From an uncultured Bacilli bacterium (GTDB lineage: Bacteria; Bacillota_I; Bacilli_A; RF39; UBA660), in assembly GCA_947581765.1 (NCBI GenBank), contig CANPVU010000011.1:1-45377 (forward strand): 45,377 bases of DNA, read 5' to 3'. Shown one piece after another: positions 36,089 through 44,978 of this stretch; within the stretch, counting starts at the first letter, position 1, and each line of letters opens with the position of its first letter. A program made the translations under genes and the position numbers. Below the pieces are notes generated by a model. The model did not search any database. It was not told the origin of the DNA and worked only from the letters and a program-made list of their open reading frames with translations.

Positions 36089-37378
36089 TCACTCCAAAAC
36101 ACAACTATCACTAAATCTTAATATGCAATCTACACAAGATAATATATCTGTACTATCTGTAGCAACTACACTTACTAAAAGTTTAACGATTGCGAATACA
36201 AAGAATATTAATACAGCACCAATCAATCTTTTTATAAATGTTTGTTGACCTTTTTTGATTTCATCCTCTTTTTGTCCAGCAATCGATTTAACTAAATCTA
36301 TTGAACCCAATATAATTAAAGTGAGTGGAACTAAAATTTGAATAAAATTATATATAAAACGTCCTGTTTTTGGAAAAGCAGATGGAATATCAGTCATTAA
36401 ACCTCTTCCACAGCTATATGTATATAAACTATAATCAAGATTTCCAACATTACTATTTATTTCAGGATCATCATATTCTGGTTTAGGTTTATTAGAATTT
36501 GATTCTTTAGTAGAATCATCTGGTATAATTGTTTCTTTACATGTTAATGTAAATATAGTTCCCTTATTATTTGTTCCATTTAATCTAATTCTTTCTTTCA
36601 AATCAGAAAGATTAGCTTCATCACTAAGTACAACATAAAGTGCTCCTAATGTTCCTGTTTGTTTAATAACAGCATACTCAGAACAAGAATTATCCTTACT
36701 ATATTGATTTAAAAAAGTATAACTATTTTTACCACTACCTTTTGCATAACCTTCTGACCAATTTAAAATAGGCTCGTTATTTGTTTTATCTCCTATTTTT
36801 ATATCTACTCTTTCTGCAGATCTATTATCATTTATACTATATACAAATGATGCTTTTCTACCATTTGAACTTCCACTACAAGCGCAACTTTTATTGGTAG
36901 TTGTTGTAACACCAGGTGTATCTTCTGACGAATCTCCATGTGCAGCACTACCATCTGATTGGCTTATAAGATTATAAGTATCATATTTTGAGCCCGGAAG
37001 GTTTGCTTTATCTTTTGCATATGCCTTTACATCACTCTTATGATCTTCATCAGTAAAATAAACATCGTTATCACCAATAGTATACCTAGCTAAAATAATC
37101 ATTGGTGGACACTGTTTACCATTATCCATAAAATAATTATAGCCACTAAATCCTTTTACTTCCTTACTCCAATTAATTATATCACCATGAAAACTTCCAG
37201 ATACTTTACTAGCAGTACCATAACTAGCATCAATACTTATTACAATACTTTTATCGCCATAGTCATATACGCAATTCTTTGCAACAGAAGATTCATCTTT
37301 TTTTGCCTCAACTTTATTAATACTTAAAAACACGACAAAAACTATTAATAAAATAGTTTTCGTTATTTTTTTACTCAC
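36089..37378 (-). CDS. Large surface protein ending in a TrbC/VirB2-like module
   Basis: A 429-residue product. GTG at 37376-37378 is chosen because GAGGTGA lies upstream. A signal peptide (about 1-25) is followed by two similar beta-rich repeats: the first with CVYDYGDKS, WSKEVKGFSG and QCPPMIILARY; the second with CSGSSNG, WSEGYAKGSG and SCSEYAV. A Pro/Asn-rich stretch leads to a complete C-terminal module (from about 318): CGRG, GSIDLVKS, GQKEDEIKKGQQ, SCVDC. So this may be a fibre tip, adhesin or base protein anchored by a VirB2-like hairpin. First of the module genes in transcription order. Confidence 0.75.
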   Translation of the reverse strand: MSKKITKTILLIVFVVFLSINKVEAKKDESSVAKNCVYDYGDKSIVISIDASYGTASKVSGSFHGDIINWSKEVKGFSGYNYFMDNGKQCPPMIILARYTIGDNDVYFTDEDHKSDVKAYAKDKANLPGSKYDTYNLISQSDGSAAHGDSSEDTPGVTTTTNKSCACSGSSNGRKASFVYSINDNRSAERVDIKIGDKTNNEPILNWSEGYAKGSGKNSYTFLNQYSKDNSCSEYAVIKQTGTLGALYVVLSDEANLSDLKERIRLNGTNNKGTIFTLTCKETIIPDDSTKESNSNKPKPEYDDPEINSNVGNLDYSLYTYSCGRGLMTDIPSAFPKTGRFIYNFIQILVPLTLIILGSIDLVKSIAGQKEDEIKKGQQTFIKRLIGAVLIFFVFAIVKLLVSVVATDSTDILSCVDCILRFSDSCVLE

Positions 37379-37406
37379 AATCATCACCTCACGATTATAT
37401 TAACAC

Positions 37407-38423
37407 TTATCTAGCCTGTAAATCAAACCCTAATCTAATCAAAAAGTCGTTCATTAATTTATTTTTCTTTTCTCTCTCATCTAATGGTGGCATATTATAG
37501 AACACTTTCAACTTAGACTCATACTCAAAATCTAAGACATCTTTTGAACTTAATAAACTTTGATTCAATATAACCTTTTTACCCTTTAATTTTTTTAGTG
37601 ATTGTGGTGTAACCATCATTAATTTATTTAATTTTATAGTAGTTGGTTCAATTATATATATTACTTCATTACATAAAGATTCAGCCTGAACACTATTATT
37701 AACATCAATTAATATAACATCACAAGTAGTTAAACTTGCCACCTCTTGCATTATTGTACCACTAATTGCAGAAATTAGCGAGTTATCATTAAAATATGAA
37801 AAATCAGTCTTATCAACTTCTATTGCAGCAACTCTATAATTACGAGCAAGCTCATTAAACATCATATATGTAAAAGTTGTAGCACCTGAGTTCTTAGTAA
37901 CATTCTTTATTCCAATAATATGACTATGTTCTCTTGGAGCTGGAGCAGGCGCTGGTGCTTGTATAAAATGCTGAGTTGGTGCTTGCTGTACAGGTTGTTC
38001 GATTGGTGCTTGTTGCATAGGTTGAGGTATAACTACCACTTCATCTATTTGATGGAACTGCGCTACATCACGATATGAATTTGGATGATTATATAGATAT
38101 TGTAATCCTTCCATATTACGTGTAAAGTTATATATTCCCATTGAAATTAATTTTGACAAATACGCTGGTGAAGAACTTTCTGGTGATTCATCCAATAACA
38201 ATATAACTTTATCCATATCAAGTGATATAGAAAGTTTTTGTAAATTTCTAATATCCTGATAATTTCTAATAGCAGTTATATCTAGAATCATTCTTTGATA
38301 AAAGAAATTTTGAAAAGTACTTATAATTTCTTCTACATCAAATTCACCATTCATACTCTTAATTACATCTATACCTAAATTTTCTAACATTGATTGATAT
38401 TTATTAGCAACTATAACATTCAT
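37407..38423 (-). CDS. TadZ/CpaE-like protein with degenerate P-loop
   Basis: A 338-residue protein. The N-terminal part (about 1-130) looks like a receiver-type fold without a clear phosphorylation pocket. A Gln/Pro/Ala-rich linker (about 133-170) is followed by a ParA/MinD-like ATPase fold: GIKNVTKNSGATTFTYMM is in the place of the Walker A motif but lacks the canonical GKT. VILIDVNN and VIYIIEPTT match later strands. TadZ/CpaE proteins position pilus machines at the cell pole. Its place directly after the TadE-like pair supports that reading. ATP hydrolysis is doubtful. Confidence 0.65.
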   Translation of the reverse strand: MNVIVANKYQSMLENLGIDVIKSMNGEFDVEEIISTFQNFFYQRMILDITAIRNYQDIRNLQKLSISLDMDKVILLLDESPESSSPAYLSKLISMGIYNFTRNMEGLQYLYNHPNSYRDVAQFHQIDEVVVIPQPMQQAPIEQPVQQAPTQHFIQAPAPAPAPREHSHIIGIKNVTKNSGATTFTYMMFNELARNYRVAAIEVDKTDFSYFNDNSLISAISGTIMQEVASLTTCDVILIDVNNSVQAESLCNEVIYIIEPTTIKLNKLMMVTPQSLKKLKGKKVILNQSLLSSKDVLDFEYESKLKVFYNMPPLDEREKKNKLMNDFLIRLGFDLQAR

Positions 38424-38439
38424 TTATTATTCTCCCCTT

Positions 38440-38934
38440 CTATATTCCTATATTATCATATAATACTTTTGTTTCACCCATTACTGGAAAATTCAACATA
38501 CCTCCAATTAATGGTATTTCAAATCTCATATATGCAACAACTTGATAATAACTACCAATGGATGAAGATTTTTTTATTATACAATATTCATAATTTCTAT
38601 TATTACTAAAATCTTCATCAAGTGGATATAAAACTGTTCCACCATTTTTGGTAGCAATATTATTACATTTACCTACTAGTCCTACATCTTTTGTAACTGT
38701 TTGATATCCGGCTTTAACTAAATTTTCTTTTATTTCATTAAGTTCATCAGTAGCATCCTCTCGTTCATTATTATCTGCAGGATATCCACCATATTTTTCA
38801 ATTGTAGTAATTAATCTATTTTTAGTTTTATAAGCTTTAGAATAATTAATTGAACCGAAAAAAAGTAAAACTAAAATAACAAAAAAGAATAAAATTAAGT
38901 TTACTATAAAAGCTTGTCCAATTGCCTCTTTCAT
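38440..38934 (-). CDS. TadE-like single-pass pilus protein (164 aa)
   Basis: N-terminus MKEAIGQAF, then one long membrane helix (about 10-32) and a Lys/Tyr-rich helix (NYSKAYKTKNRLITTIEKYGG) and an outer domain with cysteines (KCNN, YCII). Architecture as in TadE/TadG minor pilins. Paralogue of the next gene upstream: the segment YSKAYKTKNRL here matches YYKAYRVNNSI there, both followed by IEKY. AGGTGAG precedes the ATG. Confidence 0.65.
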   Translation of the reverse strand: MKEAIGQAFIVNLILFFFVILVLLFFGSINYSKAYKTKNRLITTIEKYGGYPADNNEREDATDELNEIKENLVKAGYQTVTKDVGLVGKCNNIATKNGGTVLYPLDEDFSNNRNYEYCIIKKSSSIGSYYQVVAYMRFEIPLIGGMLNFPVMGETKVLYDNIGI

Positions 38935-38954
38935 TTTCTCACCTCTTAAGCCTT

Positions 38955-39467
38955 TTAACTACATGTTTTATTACCAAATTCTTCGCACGATTGTATAAAA
39001 TCATATATTCTATTAGTTTTAGACGAAACACGTAATTTTAATATATCCTGTATAACTGGAAATTGAAAAGTAATTATTGTTGTTACTTCATATGAATTAT
39101 ACCAATCTGTATTTGGAACATCTTTTGGCATATCTTTACTTCTTAAATATATACAATATCCACTATACCCTTTATTGTTATTAGTTACACCAGTATCAAC
39201 ACCATTAACGTTAACTAATTTAGCAGTTCCCCTAGTTGTTGGACAATTAAAATTATCTGCAACATAACCTAAGTTTCTTAATTTAATATTAATTTCATCT
39301 ATTGATAAATTATTAACACCTTCATATTTTTCAATTGCAGCTACTATAGAATTATTTACTCTATATGCTTTATAATAACTAAATGTTCCCATAAGAAAAG
39401 CAAAAACTAAAAATATAAAAAATATTACAAAATTAAGTAGTGAAACCGTACCTATACTTTCTCTCAT
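38955..39467 (-). CDS. TadE-like single-pass pilus protein (170 aa)
   Basis: N-terminus MRESIGTVS, a membrane helix (about 9-30), YYKAYRVNNSIVAAIEKYEG, then a domain with cysteines (NCPTT, YCIYL, and a final SCEEFGNKTC). Paralogue of the following gene. It is the first gene of the large minus-strand cluster as it stands, with a strong promoter 50 bases upstream and GGAGG before the ATG. Confidence 0.65.
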   Translation of the reverse strand: MRESIGTVSLLNFVIFFIFLVFAFLMGTFSYYKAYRVNNSIVAAIEKYEGVNNLSIDEINIKLRNLGYVADNFNCPTTRGTAKLVNVNGVDTGVTNNNKGYSGYCIYLRSKDMPKDVPNTDWYNSYEVTTIITFQFPVIQDILKLRVSSKTNRIYDFIQSCEEFGNKTCS

Positions 39468-39516
39468 ATGAAACTACCTCCAATTTATCCTGTTATTTTA
39501 TTATACATACACTTCA

Positions 39517-39545
39517 ATTATAACATTAATTAAATTATTTAACAA
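39517..39545 (-). promoter_or_regulatory. Main promoter of the pilus/secretion cluster
   Basis: TTGTTA (39540-39545) and TATAAT (39517-39522) on the minus strand, 17-base spacer, with TGT before the -10 (extended). The 12-mer AATGTTATAATT around the -10 also occurs in the promoter of the pilin-like gene at 44979-45224. Confidence 0.75.
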
Positions 39546-39560
39546 TATCTTAATAAAGAA

Positions 39561-39580
39561 AAAAAACGAATGAATCGTTT
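39561..39580 (-). terminator. Orphan minus-strand terminator
   Basis: AAACGA pairs with TCGTTT (39575-39580 with 39564-39569) and runs into a T tract. No complete gene now ends just before it on the minus strand; an IS30 fragment begins next to it. It may have ended the pilin-like operon before the insertion zone arose. Confidence 0.55.
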
Positions 39581-39682
39581 AGATTATATTTGAAAGTGCA
39601 CAGAAGTTGTGAAACAAGATTTATAAACAAGAATAATATCTTTCAAGCAATTTATTTGTCATACGAAGGAGGTATAAATACT

Positions 39683-39901
39683 ATGGCAAATTATTGTCAT
39701 CTATCTTATGAAGATAGAAAATATATTGAAGATAAATTAAATGATAATAAATTATTTTATCAAATTAAAATTGAAAATAATGACACTATTAAAAAATGTT
39801 ATCTTACTACTAAAAAATTTAATTTACCTTATGTTGTATTTTATATTCTAAAATTAATTATTATAAAAAAAGATAAAGTTTTTATCCTTTTATATCATTA
39901 A
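39683..39901 (+). pseudogene. IS30-family transposase, N-terminal fragment
   Basis: AGGAGG and ATG are intact and the first 30 residues (MANYCHLSYEDRKYIEDKLN and the following FYQI) match the N-terminus of IS30-family transposases. After about residue 45 similarity is lost, and neither the rest of the HTH nor the DDE domain is present. It is a relic of about 10 percent of the gene. The stretch 39590-39682 may be the old IS leader. Confidence 0.7.
39868..39890 (-). terminator. Terminator after the glycosyltransferase pseudogene
   Basis: On the minus strand AAAGGATAAA pairs (one G-U) with TTTATCTTTT and continues into Ts. It lies just past the stop at 39898. Confidence 0.6.
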
Positions 39902-41276
39902 TGCAGTTCAACTAAAACATATTTTTCATCAGTTAAAACATCTATTGTTGTCACATATTTTATAGATAATATTCCTTTATTTTCAAATTTAACTGCATTT
40001 TTATAATTTTCAAACGATAGTAAAACATATTTTCCATTATTTTCAACTATACTATTTATTTTTTCTTCATCAAATTTACTATCAACTTGTTTATCTTGCC
40101 ATTTAGAAAATGTGAACTCTTCTAAATCATATGTAAAAATAAATTTATTTTTTACATATGGTTCTACTGATACACACTTGTATTTAACATCACAATATAT
40201 TTTTTCACTACTATCGATTTCACTATTTATATATTCAGCAACATATTTTGAATCTGTGTATGCATATAAAATTTCATTTTCAATTAAATTTATACTATTT
40301 ATAGAAAGTAAAATAAAAATAAAAGTAGCTGATACATTTACAAATTTATTTTTATTGACAAAATTAATATAACAAAACATAAAAATCATTGTCAATACAC
40401 TAACCATATATGTGTTATAAGCCACAAATGCAAATATAACGCAGACAAATAAAATTGAAAAAATAAGAACAAACAAGCCTTTATATTCTTTATTTTTTAC
40501 ACTCATAATAATATAGATTACTAAAAAAAATTCAAGTATTTTTTCAAATAATATATTTGGTGTTTGCCTTGTTAAAACTGTAAATAATATTCCTATTGGA
40601 GAAATAATTAACTTTATTATATTTAATTTTGATACAAAATTAAGTGAATTTTTCTCGGCTCCTAATAACGGTAAAATTAGTACTATAATTCCAAATAAAG
40701 CTATTATGCTACAATACTTTCTCTTTTTAATATTTATTCTATCTCTTTTTATAAAGAAATCATAATAATCTATTATTAGAAGTGAAAGTACTAATCCTAA
40801 TGCTAAAATATGAACATTTGCTAAAAAAACAATATTACATTATAAGTTAATGGTTTTTCTTTTCTTTTTTTATAAAATAAACATAATAACACAACCAAAA
40901 ATAAAATAAGACTATAGCTCCTACTATATGCTGAACAAAAATACAAAAAGCAAGGAGTTGTTAGAATAAATATCTTTGTAATAAAATGACAATCAAACTT
41001 TTTTACAACAATGATTGAACTAGTAGCAGCCAGTGCCCATGATATTATGGAAATCAACTGATATGGCAAATTAAGTAAACTATATATTTTTAAAAAAACA
41101 TACCAAGAAAATGGATGCCCTTCATATTTCATCTGTTGAAAAAATTCAACAATGTTAAGTTCTTTTACTAATAGCCATTGTTGCGCTTCATCCCTCCATA
41201 GCTCGTGACTAAATGCCACAATAAGTGTTATTATCATAAATGTAATAATTAAAATATTTTCAAGATACTTTTTCAT
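39898..41276 (-). pseudogene. GT-C-like membrane glycosyltransferase, frameshifted
   Basis: Three stretches form one membrane protein of about 460 residues. The first part (to 40821) has HELWRDEAQQWLLVKEL and YEGHPFSWYVF, the acidic first-loop pattern of GT-C glycosyltransferases that use lipid-linked sugars. It stops at a TAG next to a run of seven As (40823-40829). If one more base were present in the run, reading would go on without break (LANVHILALGL and onward, several membrane helices) into the part that begins near 40506 and ends at 39898 with a soluble domain. So this is a one-base homopolymer frameshift: mutation, phase switch or sequencing error. Own promoter and terminator. Divergent from yfhO. 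Confidence 0.75.
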
Positions 41277-41314
41277 ATACCATTCCTTCTAACTAATAAT
41301 CCTTCTTTGAATAC

Positions 41315-41343
41315 ATTGTATCATAAAGCAAATTAGTCATCAA
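41315..41343 (-). promoter_or_regulatory. Promoter of the GT-C-like gene
   Basis: TTGATG (41338-41343) and TACAAT (41315-41320) on the minus strand, 17-base spacer, TGA before the -10. Confidence 0.6.
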
Positions 41344-41387
41344 TAATTTATTAAAACTTGCATTTTAACTTTTAACTAACTATTGTA

Positions 41388-41416
41388 TTGAATAAAGAAA
41401 CTCATTAATATATAAT
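41388..41416 (+). promoter_or_regulatory. Promoter of the yfhO-like gene
   Basis: TTGAAT (41388-41393), 17-base spacer, TATAAT (41411-41416). The start codon is 16 bases on. It faces away from the glycosyltransferase promoter 45 bases to the left. Confidence 0.7.
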
Positions 41417-41432
41417 AAGATTGGTGATATAT

Positions 41433-43841
41433 ATGAAATCATTAAAAAAATATAGATATAACATTCTATCTTTCATTACACCATTAGTAATATTTACTAC
41501 TGCATTAATATTTAAAGGTGTTTTTACTAACAAATTATTTACAACATCTGATTCATTTGCACAATATCTTCCAACTTATCAATATTTATATAATGTTTTA
41601 CATGGTATTGATACATTTCCATATACATTTTCTAAAGGGCTTGGAGGAACAATGTATGGTGCATTTTTTTATGGTCTATCAAGTCCTATTAATTTATTAA
41701 TTTATTTTTTTGATGATATTCAACTATTTATGGCTTTATCAACTATATTAAAAATATCCTTATCAGGATTAACAATGTATATATTTTTAAAGCAAGAAAA
41801 CAAAAATTCAGATATAAGTAATTTAATATTTTCACTTGCCTATTCATTAAGTGGTTATTCAATTTTATATTATTTAAATATAATGTGGTTAGATTCTGTA
41901 TGGTTAGCACCTTTAATACTTATAGGAATAAATAAAATAATACAAGAAAAAAAAGATTTTACATATATTATTACACTACTTTTAGCACTCGTTTCAAATT
42001 ATTATACTGGTTACATGCTTGTATTATTTTCTATTATATATTTTTTCTATAAATTATACATAGCATATAATGGTAATCATTTTTTTAAAGAAAATTACAA
42101 ACATATCTTTCGTTTTATTTTAATAACGATTTCAATTGGTTGTTCAATTATGTTTATTCTAATTCCTATATTCTTAGAATCACTTAATTATCCGAGAATT
42201 AGTAATCCTAAAAATATTATTAATTACAATTTCTTTGATATAATATCGGGTTCATATATAGGTTTTGGGCAAATAAATAAACCACTGAATTCACATGGAT
42301 TATTAATATACTGTGGTACATGTTTACTACCATTACTAGTGGAATATTTTACAAACAAATCAATAAAAAATAAAGAAAAAAAAGCATCACTTATAGTTAT
42401 ATTATTATTTTTAATTCCTGTAATAATAAAACCTTTATCATTCATATGGCACTTATTTACGTACCCACAAGACTTTAATTATAGATATAGTTTCTTGTTA
42501 ATAATTTTTTTTATACTTCTTGAAACAAAAGCATTTAAGAACTTAGATGGTTCCAACAAATCAACAAAGTATTTTTTTATATTATATATGATTATTTCCA
42601 TATCACTAATGTATGCAACAAATAATTCATCTGATTATTACATATATCTAAACATCACTAAAATATTATTAACTTTATTTCTAATATTATTAAATTGCAT
42701 ATTAATCACTAAAAAAAGAAAAAAAGAAGTATTAATATTATTAGTAATTGACCTAATTTTAAATACTGGAATAATATTTAACGAATCAAAATTTATTTCA
42801 TCGAACATAATTTCACAATATGAAAACTATATAAATGATGAATTAAAAGTATATGACAATAATTACCGTTTTGAAAATACAATAGTTAAAACAAAAAATG
42901 ATCCAATAAATTTTAATTATAACGGACTACGCGTATTTTTATCCAGTCTAAACAAAAAAAGCATAAATATAATATATAATTTATATGGAATAGAAATGAA
43001 TGCTAATAACTTTTCATATAATAACTATAATATGATAAGTGATATGCTACTTGGTATTAAATATATTTCAGATGAAAATTTGAATCCAGAATATAAATTA
43101 ATTAATGAATATAATGTTATGGATGAAAAAATTTTCTTTCAAAAAAATGATTATGCATTAAGTTTAGGATATATGGTTTCACCAAAAATTAAGGAACTCA
43201 AATTTAATAGTGAATTTAAATATTTTAATGAATTATTAAATAGTCTTGATGATGAAAAAAAAGATTATTTTATAAGGCTAAAAACAAAAGAAATAAATGA
43301 TAAAAAATATATTATCAAAAAGGATAAACAATATGCACAAATATACATAGTAAGTGATACCGCTCCTAATAACATTGAAAAAAAATATTTAAGTGGTGCT
43401 GATAAGTATGGCATTTTATATGATCAATCAGATAGTGATATAGAATTAATATTTGATGAAGAACAAAATAACATAGAAATTTATGCATTAAATACACAAG
43501 AATTACTCAAATTTAAAGAAAGAAGAACTCAAATGAATATTGAGAAAAAAGGTAATAATTTTATATTAGCATCTATTGATACAAATGAAAATGGAGTATT
43601 GATGACTACAATTCCTTATGAAAAAGGATGGAAAGTATATGTTGATGGAAAGCAAACAAAATATTATGAAATTTTAAATTCACTTCTTGCAATAGATTTA
43701 AATAAGGGGGAACATAAAATTGAATTTTATTATAGAACTCCAGGAATAAAAACAGGAATAATTGTTAGTATGGTTAGCTTAATTATATTAATTACTTATG
43801 AAATAAGGTATAACAAAAATAGAATTTTAAAAATGGGATAA
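41433..43841 (+). CDS. YfhO-family membrane protein
   Basis: An 802-residue protein with about 12-14 membrane segments in the first 420 residues and a large extracellular domain, closing with one more membrane segment near the C-terminus. Conserved features: TTSDSFAQYLPTYQYL near residue 33, FSKGLGGTMYGAFFYG, and in the C-terminal part IPYEKGWKVYVDGKQ. In Firmicutes YfhO proteins glycosylate (lipo)teichoic acids. The ATG at 41433 is chosen because GGTGAT lies just upstream. With the divergent GT-C-like gene it forms a surface-glycan pair inside the insertion zone. Confidence 0.88.
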   Translation: MKSLKKYRYNILSFITPLVIFTTALIFKGVFTNKLFTTSDSFAQYLPTYQYLYNVLHGIDTFPYTFSKGLGGTMYGAFFYGLSSPINLLIYFFDDIQLFMALSTILKISLSGLTMYIFLKQENKNSDISNLIFSLAYSLSGYSILYYLNIMWLDSVWLAPLILIGINKIIQEKKDFTYIITLLLALVSNYYTGYMLVLFSIIYFFYKLYIAYNGNHFFKENYKHIFRFILITISIGCSIMFILIPIFLESLNYPRISNPKNIINYNFFDIISGSYIGFGQINKPLNSHGLLIYCGTCLLPLLVEYFTNKSIKNKEKKASLIVILLFLIPVIIKPLSFIWHLFTYPQDFNYRYSFLLIIFFILLETKAFKNLDGSNKSTKYFFILYMIISISLMYATNNSSDYYIYLNITKILLTLFLILLNCILITKKRKKEVLILLVIDLILNTGIIFNESKFISSNIISQYENYINDELKVYDNNYRFENTIVKTKNDPINFNYNGLRVFLSSLNKKSINIIYNLYGIEMNANNFSYNNYNMISDMLLGIKYISDENLNPEYKLINEYNVMDEKIFFQKNDYALSLGYMVSPKIKELKFNSEFKYFNELLNSLDDEKKDYFIRLKTKEINDKKYIIKKDKQYAQIYIVSDTAPNNIEKKYLSGADKYGILYDQSDSDIELIFDEEQNNIEIYALNTQELLKFKERRTQMNIEKKGNNFILASIDTNENGVLMTTIPYEKGWKVYVDGKQTKYYEILNSLLAIDLNKGEHKIEFYYRTPGIKTGIIVSMVSLIILITYEIRYNKNRILKMG

Positions 43842-43940
43842 ATAAGAAAATTTAAATTATTTATATCTACACTAATTTTCTAATGTTTAAACAACTTTAT
43901 TAATTATGAAAATAAGAAATTAATCAATGTTAACTATTAA

Positions 43941-43968
43941 AAGAGGATTGTACAATCCTTTTAATTTT
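43941..43968 (+). terminator. Probable terminator after the yfhO-like gene
   Basis: AAGAGGATTG pairs with CAATCCTTTT-type sequence (the core GGATTGTACAATCC is a perfect palindrome at 43945-43958), followed by TTTTAATTTT. It lies about 100 bases past the yfhO stop. Confidence 0.55.
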
Positions 43969-43979
43969 ACATATAAAAA

Positions 43980-44042
43980 AGACATAAGTTTGATACAATG
44001 TAATTGACTAAAAAAATATTGGAAGAATCGAAACTTATGTCT
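43980..44042. repeat. Inverted repeat around the ISL3 transposase start
   Basis: AGACATAAGTTT (43980-43991) and its exact complement (44031-44042). The second arm overlaps the transposase ATG. It may cage the start in a hairpin or be an operator. Confidence 0.65.
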
Positions 44043-44818
44043 ATAAATAATTATATCTTAAATTTACTAAATATTAAAGCTTTTCTAACATATAAACCTG
44101 ATTATTGTCTTCTTTGTGGAATTGTAAATAAATCATCTAATGATATTATTAAATAAGGTTTTAGAAAAAATTATATTTTCAAAATTCCTAAGCAAGGTAA
44201 TTATTTAACTAGATTAATCCCCCATAAACAAAGATTTTATTGTAAACATTGCCTTAATACTTTTATTGCTGAAACTTCTTTAGTTGATAGATATAAAAAT
44301 ATTTCTAGAAATACAGAATTACAAATTAATTTGGAACTTATGCAAAAACAAAGTGAAAAAAACATTGCCGAAAGATTAGATGTTTCTGTTTCTAAAATTG
44401 ATAGAAAATTAAATGAAATGCCTTCACATACTATACTAAGACACCCATCCTTACCTGAAGTTATGAACTTGAATGAATTAAAACCACCAATGATACCAAA
44501 GGAAAAATGGCTTTTATTATAGTTGATAATAATTCTGGTAATATATATGACATTCAGGATTCTAATAAATCTAGATATTTGGAAAATATTATATACCATC
44601 CAAATAAAAATATTTCTAATAAAATGAAGCAAGCTTTAAAGCTATATAGAAAAAATATTGAATATATAGAAAACTCATTTAAATATGATATAAATAATAG
44701 AATTATAGAAGGAACAAACAATTTAATTAAAACATTAAAAAGGATAGCTTTTGGATATAGAAAATATAGTCATTTTATATCTAGAGTATTATTAATTAAA
44801 GGCATTATAAAAGGATGA
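44037..44818 (+). pseudogene. ISL3-family transposase, decayed
   Basis: The ATG at 44037 opens a reading frame with the zinc-binding start CLLCG and, later, RFYCKHC, then an HTH (EKNIAERLDVSVSKIDRKL). There is an in-frame TAA at 44154, a frameshift near 44505 (reading goes on as MAFIIVDNNSG), and most of the DDE domain is deleted before the C-terminal EGTNNLIKTLKRIAFGY. So the gene cannot make an active transposase. A right-end ISL3-type repeat remains at 44867-44889. Confidence 0.85.
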
Positions 44819-44866
44819 TTTACATCACCCTCTACAATTAGACTCATTTATCAAATTCATTGTCTA

Positions 44867-44889
44867 CCAACACTATTTGACAAAGAACC
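44867..44889 (-). repeat. Likely ISL3 right terminal inverted repeat
   Basis: On the minus strand GGTTCTTTGTCAAATAG, similar in form to the ends of ISL3-family elements. The matching left end is not seen upstream of 44037. The remaining bases 44820-44978 hold no other feature. Confidence 0.5.
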
Positions 44890-44978
44890 TCATGTTATCT
44901 ACCACTAAATTATTATCTAGAGTCATAACTTTTCTCTTTTTAATATACTTAATATTTAATTAATGTCTATTATGGAAT

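Noticed and set aside
19555-39467. Integrative conjugative element
   Set aside because: No integrase, relaxase, att repeats or cargo are seen in or around the cluster within the window, and it sits between core genes. An edge outside the window remains possible.
44037-44818. Two small intact plus-strand genes
   Set aside because: Both are pieces of one ISL3 transposase broken by a stop, a frameshift and an internal deletion.
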